From positions 1 to 40,731 of the forward strand of contig CAYVUV010000362.1 of NCBI GenBank assembly GCA_964455095.1: a stretch of 40,731 nucleotides of DNA, given 5' to 3'. The DNA comes from CAYVUV01 sp964455095. Its GTDB lineage: Bacteria > Desulfobacterota > Binatia > HRBIN30 > CADEER01. The translations under genes were made by a program, and so were the position numbers. Below the pieces are notes generated by a model that worked only from the letters and a program-made list of their open reading frames with translations, had not been told where the DNA came from and did not search any database. This document shows positions 8,988-17,307 of this stretch, piece after piece; positions within the stretch are counted from its first letter, which is position 1, and each line of letters starts with the position of its first letter.

Positions 8988-11345
8988 TCAGACCTCGTTA
9001 GACCTCGTTGACCGGCGGCGCTCCACCGGGCCCTTCCGCGTTCGGGCGTTCAGCAACCGGCTGTTCGCAGAGCGCTTCTTCCGTCGTTCACCCGAGCGGC
9101 GCCATGCGAGGATGGCAAGCGGGATGAGCAACTCCCAGGGCACGCCGCTGCGAGACCGCGCGCTGACCTGACAACCATCGTCGTCCAACTGCACCGGTGT
9201 GGCCGTGCTGCCAGGCGTTGCCGTTGACGTTGCCGACGGCGTTGCGGGAAGTGGCGGCGTCGGCGTGAGGGTGGAGGTCGGGACCCGCGACCGAGTCGCC
9301 GTCACGGTGAAGCTGGCCGTCGGTGTAGTGGTCGCCGTCGAGGTAAGTGACGGGGTGGCGCTCGGAGTCGCGGTAAGCGTCGCCGTCGCGGTTGAGTGCG
9401 CGGTCGACGTCTCCGATGGGGTGGCGGTCGGTGTGTCGATCGGCACCAGTGTGTGAGTCGGTGTGGAGCTCGGGATCAGCGTGTGCGTTGGTGTCGGGCT
9501 CGCGATCGGTGTCTGCGTGGGGGTGGCGCTGGCGACCGAGGTCTGGGTTGGTGTGGGGCTCGGCACCAGTGTCGGTGTCGGTGTGGAGTCGGGAAGCAGG
9601 GTGTTGGACGGCGTGGGCGTCGCTGCCGGGGTGTTGGTCACGGTTGGTGTAGAGGCCAACAAGGTCTCGGTTGCCGTCGGCGTGGGCAGCGCGACGCCCG
9701 AAACGCTATAGGTCAGCGTCCTGGTATTCGCACCGCCCAGGGTATCGACCACCGTCACTTCTACATCGAACGTTCCGGGGGCACTGGCCGTCACGGACAG
9801 GGTGTTGCCGAACACCGACGCCTGGAGTCCGGCCGTGACCGCCGCCGCGCTCCAGAGAAACGGAGTGGCGCCACCCGAGGCAGTGAGATTGACCGACGTC
9901 GTCACGTCTTGGCTGCCGTCGGGGATGACGATGCCGTCGACCGTGACCGCATCGACGACGGTGAGGTTGAACGTCGCATCCACGGCCGGTTGCGAGGGCT
10001 CGACCAAGTCGGTGGCATGGACGACGAACGTCGACGTGCCCGTCCCGTTTGGAATGCCACCGCTGAGCACGCCCGTGAGCGGGTCGAGAGTGAATTCATC
10101 GCCGGGGTTGGTGGCGGGAAGCGTCCCACTGGAGAAGGCAATGCTGTAGGGACCGCCGCTACCGCCGAAGATGAGCGGGCGGTCGAGGTACCGCACCCCG
10201 ACCTCCCCGTCGACGAGATTGGCGCCATTGGCCGACAAGGGCGTCGCGATGTTGGCCGCGGCGTTTTGCGCCCCGATGTACTCGCCGACCACCTGGAGCG
10301 AGCCGCACTCCACGGTCGACGGCGTGCCGTTGGCATCGTAGATGGTGACTTCGCCGGCCCCGCCGTGCACGCCGTCGGCCCCGACGCTGGCGCACAGCGC
10401 TTCGTTGGTTCCCGTGTTGGCGCCATCGGAGCTATTGATCTCGTACGGCCCGACGTACTTGTAGAACTCGTAGCGGCGGGTGACCGACTCCTTGCCGTTG
10501 CCGATCTGCTTTTCGGACTTCAGCTCATTGACCGTGGGGTTCATGGTATCGGTCTGCAGGATCTGCCACTCGATTTCGGTCACGGCGCCCGGGTTCGGCA
10601 CCGGCCCGAGGTTGCCGGGAACCGCCACGTCGTCGGCCACGAGGTGCTCCAACTCCGCCGCCTCCGACGATTCCGTTTCGAACACCTTCGCCCAGACCGC
10701 GACGCCGAACTCCGCGTCGGGCAGATACGGGACCGGCACCACGGCCGGCGGCGGCGGCACGGGGATGACCGCCACCACCACCGGCGGGGCGCCGCCCATC
10801 GGGTTGACGGTCCAGACGGGAGCGGGAATCGTGACGGGATTCCCCTCCGCGATCAGGCTGCCGGGAGTGGTCGGATCCTCCTTCATCCAGCGGTACACGG
10901 AATTGGATGGATTCGTGAGCGTGCCGACACCGAAGTGCTCGCATCCTGACGTCTCGTAGGGCTGCCCGCCGACGTTCATGTTCCGGTAGCAGAGGTGACC
11001 GCCGGTATTCGCGAAACCCGCCGGCGCCACCGGGGTGGTCTGCGTGAAGACGTGATTGACCTGATCGTAGGGGCTCATCCAGCGCACGAACGTTCGCGGG
11101 TGCGACACGCCGTTCACCATGAAGGTGTCCTCGGTAATTCTCGGCACGCCGTAGCGCTGGAACTCGAAGGTGTACGTGATCTCGCGGGAGCGAACGTCGT
11201 CCAACTCGATCTCGAAGCCGTTGCAGGGCGAGCCGGTGTCATTGACCGCATCGAAGTTGCTCAACGCGCCAAAGAAGGTGCCCGCGGATGCGCGGCCAAC
11301 CAGAGACAAGATCGCCAGCGTGATGCCCACCAGAATCTTGGTCAT
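8988..11345 (-). CDS. Secreted Ig-like/Thr-Pro-linker protein with C-terminal membrane anchor
   Basis: 785 residues, ATG at 11343-11345. A signal peptide is visible (about 1-21, cut after RASA). The middle holds a Cys-containing N-terminal region, a Pro-rich stretch (about 205-225) and one or two Ig-like/cadherin-like domains (about 400-545). The first of these, with GGPYSIAFSSGTLP and LDPLTGVLSG, has the putative-Ig (He_PIG) pattern. Residues about 548-716 are a low-complexity Thr/Pro/Ser/Ala linker. The end is DDDGCQV, a hydrophobic helix WELLIPLAILAW, then RRSGERRKKR. This Cys-helix-Arg arrangement resembles MYXO-CTERM-like sorting tails. About 35 basic residues trail after the helix, which is unusual. 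Function unknown; probably exposed on the cell surface. Confidence 0.8.
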   Translation of the reverse strand: MTKILVGITLAILSLVGRASAGTFFGALSNFDAVNDTGSPCNGFEIELDDVRSREITYTFEFQRYGVPRITEDTFMVNGVSHPRTFVRWMSPYDQVNHVFTQTTPVAPAGFANTGGHLCYRNMNVGGQPYETSGCEHFGVGTLTNPSNSVYRWMKEDPTTPGSLIAEGNPVTIPAPVWTVNPMGGAPPVVVAVIPVPPPPAVVPVPYLPDAEFGVAVWAKVFETESSEAAELEHLVADDVAVPGNLGPVPNPGAVTEIEWQILQTDTMNPTVNELKSEKQIGNGKESVTRRYEFYKYVGPYEINSSDGANTGTNEALCASVGADGVHGGAGEVTIYDANGTPSTVECGSLQVVGEYIGAQNAAANIATPLSANGANLVDGEVGVRYLDRPLIFGGSGGPYSIAFSSGTLPATNPGDEFTLDPLTGVLSGGIPNGTGTSTFVVHATDLVEPSQPAVDATFNLTVVDAVTVDGIVIPDGSQDVTTSVNLTASGGATPFLWSAAAVTAGLQASVFGNTLSVTASAPGTFDVEVTVVDTLGGANTRTLTYSVSGVALPTPTATETLLASTPTVTNTPAATPTPSNTLLPDSTPTPTLVPSPTPTQTSVASATPTQTPIASPTPTHTLIPSSTPTHTLVPIDTPTATPSETSTAHSTATATLTATPSATPSLTSTATTTPTASFTVTATRSRVPTSTLTPTPPLPATPSATSTATPGSTATPVQLDDDGCQVSARSRSGVPWELLIPLAILAWRRSGERRKKRSANSRLLNARTRKGPVERRRSTRSNEV
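9196..9700. repeat. Low-complexity tandem repeat encoding a Thr/Pro linker
   Basis: Degenerate short repeats (units like ggtgtgggtgt on the plus strand, reading as Thr-Pro-Thr on the minus strand) that encode the linker of the 8988-11345 protein. They are coding, not a CRISPR or intergenic satellite. The region is prone to assembly collapse or expansion. Confidence 0.8.
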
Positions 11346-11461
11346 GACTGTTCTCCGTGCCGCACTGTGCGCCTGGGCCGCGAAGGGCAGCCCCGAGCGG
11401 CTTTGCATCCAGGGTGCATGTAGTAAGCCAGCAGTGCCCTGAGCGGCGCGCAAGGACAGAA

Positions 11462-11500
11462 CTCCCCCGGCGTCCCAACTCTGGGAACCCCGAAAGGGCC
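11462..11500 (-). promoter_or_regulatory. Candidate structured leader motif upstream of the surface-protein gene
   Basis: Read on the minus strand this segment runs GGCCCTTTCGGGG, then GTTGGGACGCCGG, then GGGGAG. A similar ordered set (GGCCTTTCGGGG, GTTGGACACCGG, GGGGAG) occurs at 28832-28879 in the leader of another secreted Thr/Pro-linker protein. It could be an RNA element or chance similarity of GC-rich leaders. Confidence 0.3.
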
Positions 11501-11536
11501 GTGGCGGACCGCCCTTCTGGTTGACAAAAACAGCCT

Positions 11537-11548
11537 TTGTCCGGACAA
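11537..11548. promoter_or_regulatory. 12-bp perfect palindrome between divergent surface-protein genes
   Basis: TTGTCCGGACAA is a perfect 12-bp palindrome in the 258-bp divergent gap 11346-11603, about 55 bp from the start at 11604. It is placed where an operator controlling one or both genes would lie. A TTGACA at 11521 has no matching -10 box at normal spacing, so I do not call a promoter. Confidence 0.35.
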
Positions 11549-11603
11549 GGGAGTCGGTCGAATTCTCGGAACGGGTATCGGCCGGAACGCCGAGGGGAAG
11601 CAT

Positions 11604-12917
11604 ATGAATCGCAGGCTTGGTTTGATCGGTTTGGTCGCGGTCCTGGCCGCAGCCGGCGCCGCGCACGCACAGGTCGTTGGACCCGTCGGCAGCGAGTTTC
11701 AAGTCAACACCTACACCGCCGACATTCAGGGCAGCCCGGCGGCATGCGGCACCGGCGACGGTCGCTTCGTGGTCGTGTGGGACGGCGGGGAATCGGTGCG
11801 GACCGAGATCTTCGCGCAGCTCTACGCCAGCGACGGAACACCTACGGGCAGCGAATTCCAGGTCAACACGTACACCGATGGTCAACAGGAGCAGCCGTCG
11901 GTTTGCTGTGACGCGGCCGGCGACTTCGTCGTGACGTGGCGGCAGGAGGACGGACAAGACGGCGAGGGCGACGGGGTCTTCGGACAGCGTTTCAGCAGCG
12001 CCGGCGGCTTCGTCGGTCTCGAGTTCCAGGTGAGCACGTCGACCGTCGGTGACCAGGGGTATGCGGCGGTCTGCTGCAGCGCCGCCGGCGACTTCGTCGT
12101 CAGCTGGGAAAGCTACGACCAGGACGGCGACCGCAACGGAATTTTCGCCCAGCGCTTCGCCAACAGTGGCGCGCTCGCCGGGGCCGAGTTTCAGGTCAAC
12201 ACGTACACCGAGAATCGCCAGAGCGGTCCGGCCGTTGCCTGCAATGCCGCGGGCGACTTCGTCGTCGCGTGGAGCAGCTACGGCCAGGACGGCTATTCGC
12301 GCGGCATCTTCGGCCAACGCTTCGCCGCCGACGGAACCTTTCTCGGCGCCGAGTTCCTTGCCAATACCTACACGCTCGCCGATCAGAGAAGCGTGGAAAT
12401 GTGCCGCGCCGCCAATGGCGACTTCGTCCTCGCCTGGGAGAGCATCGGGCAAGACGGCTCCGGCACCGGCATATTCGGCCAGCGATTCGACAGCGCCGGC
12501 CTGCCGAACGGGAGCGAGTTCCAGGCCTCCGCCACGACGGCAGGCAATCAACAGGACCCCGCCATCTGCTGTGGGTCCGGCGGTGACTTCGTCGTCGCGT
12601 GGGACCGCGCGACGAGCGAATACCAGATCTTTGCGCGCCGTTTTGCCAGCTCCGGCGCCGCCGTCGGCGGGGATGTACCGGTGTCGTTTGCGACCGACGC
12701 CTATCAAACCGATCCGGCCGTCGTCTGCCGCGACGGCGGCGGCTTCGCCGTCGTCTGGGAGAAAGCGGAGGCGGATGGCGATTCGTTCGGCGTTTTCGGG
12801 CGCTTGTTCGCCATCGCCGGAGTGGCGGCCGCTCCGGTCCTGTCCTGGCTGGGCCTCGGAGTCGTGATCGCCGGACTCATGGCCATCGGCGCCAGGACCT
12901 TGCTGCGCCGGATCTGA
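11604..12917 (+). CDS. Secreted seven-repeat beta-propeller-like protein with C-terminal anchor
   Basis: 437 residues, ATG with a good ribosome site (gagggg) just upstream. A signal peptide is cut after AAHA (about residue 22). The mature part is seven tandem repeats of about 52-56 residues. Each opens with a version of GxEFQVNTYT, then a Cys-containing strand, then AAGDFVVxW, and ends in GIFGQRF. Seven such repeats would close a seven-bladed propeller. Some repeats have vicinal cysteines (VCCD, VCCS, ICCG). The C-terminus is VLSWLGLGVVIAGLMAIGARTLLRR, read as a short Trp-containing motif, a membrane helix and arginines, which resembles IPTL/PEP-CTERM-like anchors. Ligand and role are unknown. 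It is transcribed away from the neighbouring Thr/Pro protein. Confidence 0.82.
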   Translation: MNRRLGLIGLVAVLAAAGAAHAQVVGPVGSEFQVNTYTADIQGSPAACGTGDGRFVVVWDGGESVRTEIFAQLYASDGTPTGSEFQVNTYTDGQQEQPSVCCDAAGDFVVTWRQEDGQDGEGDGVFGQRFSSAGGFVGLEFQVSTSTVGDQGYAAVCCSAAGDFVVSWESYDQDGDRNGIFAQRFANSGALAGAEFQVNTYTENRQSGPAVACNAAGDFVVAWSSYGQDGYSRGIFGQRFAADGTFLGAEFLANTYTLADQRSVEMCRAANGDFVLAWESIGQDGSGTGIFGQRFDSAGLPNGSEFQASATTAGNQQDPAICCGSGGDFVVAWDRATSEYQIFARRFASSGAAVGGDVPVSFATDAYQTDPAVVCRDGGGFAVVWEKAEADGDSFGVFGRLFAIAGVAAAPVLSWLGLGVVIAGLMAIGARTLLRRI

Positions 12918-12937
12918 CCGCTCTGACCGGACCGCCC

Positions 12938-13672
12938 TTGCTCAGTATCGTCATTCCGGTCTGGAACGGCGAGCGCTACATCGCGGATGCCCTCGAAAGC
13001 ATTCGCGCTCAGAACGTGGCGCCGCTCGAGATCATCGTCGTCGACGACGGCTCGACCGATGGAACCAGACGGATCGTCGAGCGGAACTACCCGGAGTGCC
13101 GGTATCTCTTTCAGGATCAGGCGGGTCCGGCGGCCGCTCGGAATGCCGCCTTGGCGATCGCCCGCGGCGCGCTGATCGGCTTTCTCGACTGCGATGACTT
13201 GCTCGCGGACGGCGCACTGGCGACACTCTGCGCCCGGCTCGCGGGCAACGGGCGAGCGGAAGTCGCGATGGGCATGGTCCAAGCCTTCCAGGACGAGAGC
13301 GCGGCGCACGGCGCGCCCGTCGCCGTGCCGTACGCGCAGCCCATTGTCTCCTACACCCTGGGCAGCGCGCTGGTCCGCCGCGAGCTGTTCGACCGGATCG
13401 GCGCGTTCGATTCAAGCTACCGTCACTGCGAGGACGTCGATTGGTTCATGCGCGCCCAGGAGCACGGCGTCGTCTTCGACATCCTCGACGAGGTCGTGCT
13501 GTTGTACCGGCGCCACCCGAACAACATGAGCCGCGACCGCGTCAAGGGCGCCTTGGACCTTACCAAGGTACTCAAGGCGTCGCTCGACCGGCGGCGCAAG
13601 CTCCCGGGCCGCGAGACGGCGTCGGTCGACGAGATCTACTACGTGCGGCCGGGCCGCCTACGCATGAACTGA
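12938..13672 (+). CDS. Family 2 glycosyltransferase
   Basis: About 244 residues. A GT-A fold is clear: LLSIVIPVWNGERY at the N-terminus, EIIVVDDGSTDGT for nucleotide binding, the metal site FLDCDD, and the late acidic motif HCEDVDW. GT2 enzymes move a sugar from a nucleotide sugar to a glycan or lipid carrier. The start is uncertain: the frame has no early ATG, and TTG at 12938 places the first strand at residue 2-3 as expected; CTG at 12923 is another choice. It begins about 20 bp after the propeller gene with no clear ribosome site, so translation may be coupled. It lies 13 bp before the hydroxylase gene. Confidence 0.85.
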   Translation: MLSIVIPVWNGERYIADALESIRAQNVAPLEIIVVDDGSTDGTRRIVERNYPECRYLFQDQAGPAAARNAALAIARGALIGFLDCDDLLADGALATLCARLAGNGRAEVAMGMVQAFQDESAAHGAPVAVPYAQPIVSYTLGSALVRRELFDRIGAFDSSYRHCEDVDWFMRAQEHGVVFDILDEVVLLYRRHPNNMSRDRVKGALDLTKVLKASLDRRRKLPGRETASVDEIYYVRPGRLRMN

Positions 13673-13685
13673 ACGGGTGCCCTGC

Positions 13686-14702
13686 ATGCGTGATAGCTGG
13701 CGAAATGCGCTCGCAGGACTCGCGGCTGCCCTCGCGCTGGCGGGCGCCATTGCTGCCGCCGCGCTGCTCGCACCCGAGCGGATCGCCGAAGCGTACGCGA
13801 TCGCCCGCGGCGCGGCACGGGGCGCCCTGCACGAGCTCGTCGTCGGGAATCAGCTTCTATCCTGGAAGTTCTACGCGCTGCTCGGTTTCATTCTGTTGCT
13901 CGAACGCCTGTGGCCCGTCCGCCCCCAGCAAGCACCCTTCTCCACCGCCTTCGTTCACGACTGCGCCTGGTTCGTCTTCGGTGCCTGCTTCATCGGCGCC
14001 TTCATGCCCTTTGTCTGGTCGCTGCTTCAGCGCGGGTGCGACACCTACCTCTCGTTTCTGCGCGTCGAGTCGATCGACCTGCTGCCGGTCGCGCTCCAGA
14101 TCGCCATCGCGGTCCTCCTCGGCGACTTCGTGCGCTGGTTGCACCACCTCGCGCGGCACAAGATCACGTTCTTCTGGTCCTTCCACACGGTCCACCACTC
14201 GCAGCGAGACCTCAATGCCTTCTCCGATCTGCGGGTTCATCCGGTCGAGCGGATCATCGAGACGCTGGTGAGCTTCGTGCCCTTCTTCGCGCTCAACCCC
14301 CGCACGGCGTTCCCGGCGCTGGCGGCGTGGGGCGCGTTCGGCGTCTGGTACGCGCGCTTCTACCACGGCAATGTGCGGACGAACCTCGGCCCGCTGCGCT
14401 ACGTGCTGGTCACGCCGCAATCGCATCGCATCCACCACTCGCGCCGCGCCGAGCACCGCGACACGAACTTCGGCGCGATCTTCAGCATCTGGGATCGCCT
14501 GTTCGGGACCCAGTACCGCGGCGACGACGAATATCCGGAGACCGGAGTCGACGACCCCGCCTTCCCCCACGAGGGCGAGCTGGGTCTCCGCCCCATTGCT
14601 GCGGCCCTCGCACGGCAGCTCGCCTATCCCTTTCAGCTCCTCTCGATCTCGGCCCGCTTCCCCCTTTGGCAAAGGGGGATTGAGGGGGATTTATCCGACT
14701 GA
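13686..14702 (+). CDS. Sterol desaturase/fatty acid hydroxylase family membrane protein
   Basis: About 338 residues from the ATG at 13686; a GTG at 13677 would add three residues. Several membrane helices enclose the di-iron His clusters of the family: WLHHLARH (His153, 154, 158), HTVHH (167, 170, 171), HGN (227) and HRIHH (247, 250, 251), with His257 after them. Members oxidise sterols, carotenoids or fatty chains using oxygen. Here the likely substrate is a membrane lipid or the lipid part of a glycoconjugate, which is inference from the surrounding glycan genes. The last 14 or so residues (PLWQRGIEGD...) come from a palindromic repeat at 14658-14693, so the original C-terminus was probably replaced. 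It ends 5 bp from a convergent gene. Confidence 0.9.
   Translation: MRDSWRNALAGLAAALALAGAIAAAALLAPERIAEAYAIARGAARGALHELVVGNQLLSWKFYALLGFILLLERLWPVRPQQAPFSTAFVHDCAWFVFGACFIGAFMPFVWSLLQRGCDTYLSFLRVESIDLLPVALQIAIAVLLGDFVRWLHHLARHKITFFWSFHTVHHSQRDLNAFSDLRVHPVERIIETLVSFVPFFALNPRTAFPALAAWGAFGVWYARFYHGNVRTNLGPLRYVLVTPQSHRIHHSRRAEHRDTNFGAIFSIWDRLFGTQYRGDDEYPETGVDDPAFPHEGELGLRPIAAALARQLAYPFQLLSISARFPLWQRGIEGDLSD
14658..14693. repeat. CCCCCTTTGG-CAAAGGGGG palindromic repeat, half copy
   Basis: ttccccctttggcaaaggggg followed by attgagggggattta. Same family as 2856-2946, 22041-22055 and 33668-33690. It lies inside the 3' end of the hydroxylase gene at the convergent junction with the next gene and could act as a transcription stop for both strands. 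Confidence 0.85.
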
Positions 14703-14707
14703 TCCAG

Positions 14708-17194
14708 TCAGCGCTGGCGCGCCGTGGCGGCGGCGCGGTCGCGGCGGCCGAGGGCCTCGGCATCGGTCACCGCCGCAGCGAGATCCTGCCACTCCGGACC
14801 ACTGAGCCCGGGCAGCACGACCGCGCGCGACGGGTCGGTGCGCACGACGCTCTGTCGCCCGTCGGCCATGCGCGCCACTATTTCGACCGACTCCGGCCAA
14901 CGTTGGGGTGGCACGCGCACCGCGATCGACCAGCCGGCCGCGAGTTGCGCAACGCCGAGAAAGGCAGCGGCGTCGGGGCGTGGCAGGTCGCGACGCGCGA
15001 CGCCTTCCTGCGTTGCGTCGTACTTGGCGACGACTTCGTCGACCGGGCGACGGCTGGCGGCGTCGGCCGCCCAGCCTTCGATGAGCAGGAAGCCGCTGCC
15101 GCGGTCGTAGGTCTGCTGGTCGACGAAGAGCAGGATCTCCGCTGAGGCCAGCGGCGCGGGTGGCGCGGGCGGCGGCACCGCCGGCTCGTCCCACAAGACC
15201 AGATCGCCGATCGCAGTCGCAATAACCGGCGCGCCGCGCCGGCGTTCGCGCAGATAGGCCTCGACGACGGGAATGCGGAACACGTTGTCGACATCGAAGC
15301 GGTCGAGGGCGCGGTAGCCGCGCACGCGCAGCAGCGCCGAGCGCGGCGCCGCGTGCACGGCGTCGATCACCTGGCGTTGGCTGGCCGGCGTGTAGGCCTT
15401 GCCCAGGGTGGAGTAACGCGACAGCGTCGGCATGCCGAAGCGCACCAGGTACCAGGGCGCGGCGTGATCGACGAGCAGGCGTTCGACGCCGTGCGCGCGC
15501 AACGCCCGTTCGACGACGCAGCTGCCCTCGATCAGGCCGCGATTGGCGGGCATCTCGGCATCGACGCGGGTCAGCATGGTATCGCGGCAGTCGCCGAGCG
15601 GCGGATTGGGCGCCAGATGCTCGAGCAGGGGGCGCCAGCGCGCCGGCCCCAGGACAACGGCCTGACCGATCAGCAGCAGGGCGAGTGCGCCAAGAGCCCG
15701 CGCGGGCGCGCGCGGCGCGCGCATGTGATGCGACAGCGGCGCGGCGAGCAGCAGGAACAGCGCGCCGAACAGCGGCAGGTAGGTCCACATCATCGCGTGC
15801 CCCACGTCGCTGCGCGACAGCGCCGTGCGCGCGGCGAGCAACGCGAAGGCAGCCAGGAAGACCAGCGCCTCGCCCGCCGCCGCCGCGGGCGCCGAGCGCG
15901 GCTGCCGCCAGCCATCGCGCACGGCGCGCACAGCGGCCGTCCCCAGGGCCAGCGCCAGCACCAGCGGGACCAACGTGATGGCGGTCGAGGTCACCGACCA
16001 CGGTTGCGGGGCGAACGCGGCCGGCCATGGCATCGGCAGGCCATCCGAATCGGCGTGATAGCGCCGCAGGGTAACGAGCGCGTACGCGAGCCAGTGGCTG
16101 TCGGGCCAGCCGACCACCGCCCGCATGGCCAGCAACGGCAGCCCCAGCCCCATTGCCACAACGGCCGCGTCGGCCGCCAACCCCACGACACGCGCCCGCC
16201 AACTCTCGCACCCCCAGGCCAGCCAGCGCGCGGCCAACACGGCCACCAGGGCCCCGCTGCCGAACATGGCGGCGTCGATTCGGTAGATGTGGGCAGCGGC
16301 CAGTGCGGCACCGGCAACCGCCAGCCGCCAGCGCGGGCCGGGCGCCGCCAGGCAGTACACGGCGGCGACGAAGACGGTCGGGCCGAGGTTGAGCAGCACG
16401 CTGGCGTGGGCGGAAAACAACAGGAGCACTGTCACCAGTCCGGCCGCGCCGACCAGCGCCCGCATGCCGTCGCCGACAGCGCGCCGTGCCAGCAGGAAGA
16501 GCGCGACGACGCCGAGCAGGACGTTGGTCGCCATTGCCAGCGCCACCGGTGTGGTGCCGACCTTGCCGAGCACGCCGATCCACAACGCCATCAGGCCGAC
16601 GTCGTGCAGACCGTGCGCCATAATCAAGTCGTCGAACGGGTGGCCGCCCTGACGCAATGCGAGCGCCGTCTGCAACGCGTCACCGGAATGGAAGGTGTCG
16701 ACCGTCACCCCGTCTACCCATCGCGCGGCGGCGAAGAGGGCGAGCGTGAAGACTGCGCTGGTCACCAGCATTGGTCGCCGGCGCGACGTGGCGGCGGCGA
16801 TCGGCTGCGGCGACCAGGTGGTCAGGGCCGCACAGGTCAGCAGATACAGCACCAGTGGCCGCAGCAATCCGGACGGCCCCATGTCGGCCGGCGCCGTGGA
16901 ATAGCTGGCGGCCAAGCACCAGCCGAGCAGCGCCAGCCCGAGCAGCGGCGCGTACAGCCCGCGGCGGGATGCGAGCGCGGCGCTCATGATGCCGGCGATC
17001 AGCCCAGCGCTGACGGCGGTGATCTCGACGTTCTTCGGCCAGCCGATCACGTACGACAGGCCGCCGGCAACCCAGCGCGGCGGCAGCACCGACGCCAGCG
17101 CCGCACCGACGGCAATCGCCACACCGGCGGGCACGACCAGACCGACCAACAGCGCCGCGGCGATGCCCGCGAGGCGGAGGCGCGGTGGCCTCAT
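14708..17194 (-). CDS. Large polytopic membrane protein with C-terminal GWA-type domain
   Basis: 828 residues, ATG at 17192-17194. About a dozen hydrophobic helices fill residues 1-510, interrupted by a loop with TVDTFHSGDALQTALALRQG and a conserved-looking MAHGLHDVGL. The soluble C-terminal part (about 510-828) holds a domain at about 698-763 with FLLIEGWAAD and, later, GWSIAVRVP. That same pattern is found at the N-terminus of the methyltransferase encoded at 18759-19871. The overall layout (many helices, then a periplasmic part) is that of GT-C-like or O-antigen-ligase-like proteins, but I see no clear DE/DD catalytic motif. It is the last of three minus-strand genes here. Function unknown; probably surface glycan assembly. 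Confidence 0.75.
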   Translation of the reverse strand: MRPPRLRLAGIAAALLVGLVVPAGVAIAVGAALASVLPPRWVAGGLSYVIGWPKNVEITAVSAGLIAGIMSAALASRRGLYAPLLGLALLGWCLAASYSTAPADMGPSGLLRPLVLYLLTCAALTTWSPQPIAAATSRRRPMLVTSAVFTLALFAAARWVDGVTVDTFHSGDALQTALALRQGGHPFDDLIMAHGLHDVGLMALWIGVLGKVGTTPVALAMATNVLLGVVALFLLARRAVGDGMRALVGAAGLVTVLLLFSAHASVLLNLGPTVFVAAVYCLAAPGPRWRLAVAGAALAAAHIYRIDAAMFGSGALVAVLAARWLAWGCESWRARVVGLAADAAVVAMGLGLPLLAMRAVVGWPDSHWLAYALVTLRRYHADSDGLPMPWPAAFAPQPWSVTSTAITLVPLVLALALGTAAVRAVRDGWRQPRSAPAAAAGEALVFLAAFALLAARTALSRSDVGHAMMWTYLPLFGALFLLLAAPLSHHMRAPRAPARALGALALLLIGQAVVLGPARWRPLLEHLAPNPPLGDCRDTMLTRVDAEMPANRGLIEGSCVVERALRAHGVERLLVDHAAPWYLVRFGMPTLSRYSTLGKAYTPASQRQVIDAVHAAPRSALLRVRGYRALDRFDVDNVFRIPVVEAYLRERRRGAPVIATAIGDLVLWDEPAVPPPAPPAPLASAEILLFVDQQTYDRGSGFLLIEGWAADAASRRPVDEVVAKYDATQEGVARRDLPRPDAAAFLGVAQLAAGWSIAVRVPPQRWPESVEIVARMADGRQSVVRTDPSRAVVLPGLSGPEWQDLAAAVTDAEALGRRDRAAATARQR

Positions 17195-17287
17195 AGCTGC
17201 ACAATCAGTCGCGCGCCCATCGCCGCGACCTCTCCACCGAACCCATCATGGCAGGGAGACCATGCTTTCCGCCCGCGCGCAAACCAC

Positions 17288-17307
17288 GGCGGGCAGGGAC
17301 GCCCGCC
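17288..17307. repeat. GGCGGG...CCCGCC hairpin at gene end
   Basis: Six-base stem ggcggg/cccgcc with loop cagggacg, directly next to the stop codon of the gene ending at 17308. Could be a REP-like unit or a Rho-type stop; no T-run. Confidence 0.4.

Noticed and set aside
8777..9001. Possible 74-residue gene in the hydrogenase upstream gap
   Set aside because: No family resemblance, no ribosome site, and it overlaps the hairpin and the next gene's end.
9196..9700. CRISPR-like regular repeats
   Set aside because: The units are degenerate, without spacers, and encode the Thr/Pro linker in frame.
11521..11550. TTGACA as a promoter for the propeller gene
   Set aside because: No -10-like hexamer at 16-19 bases downstream.
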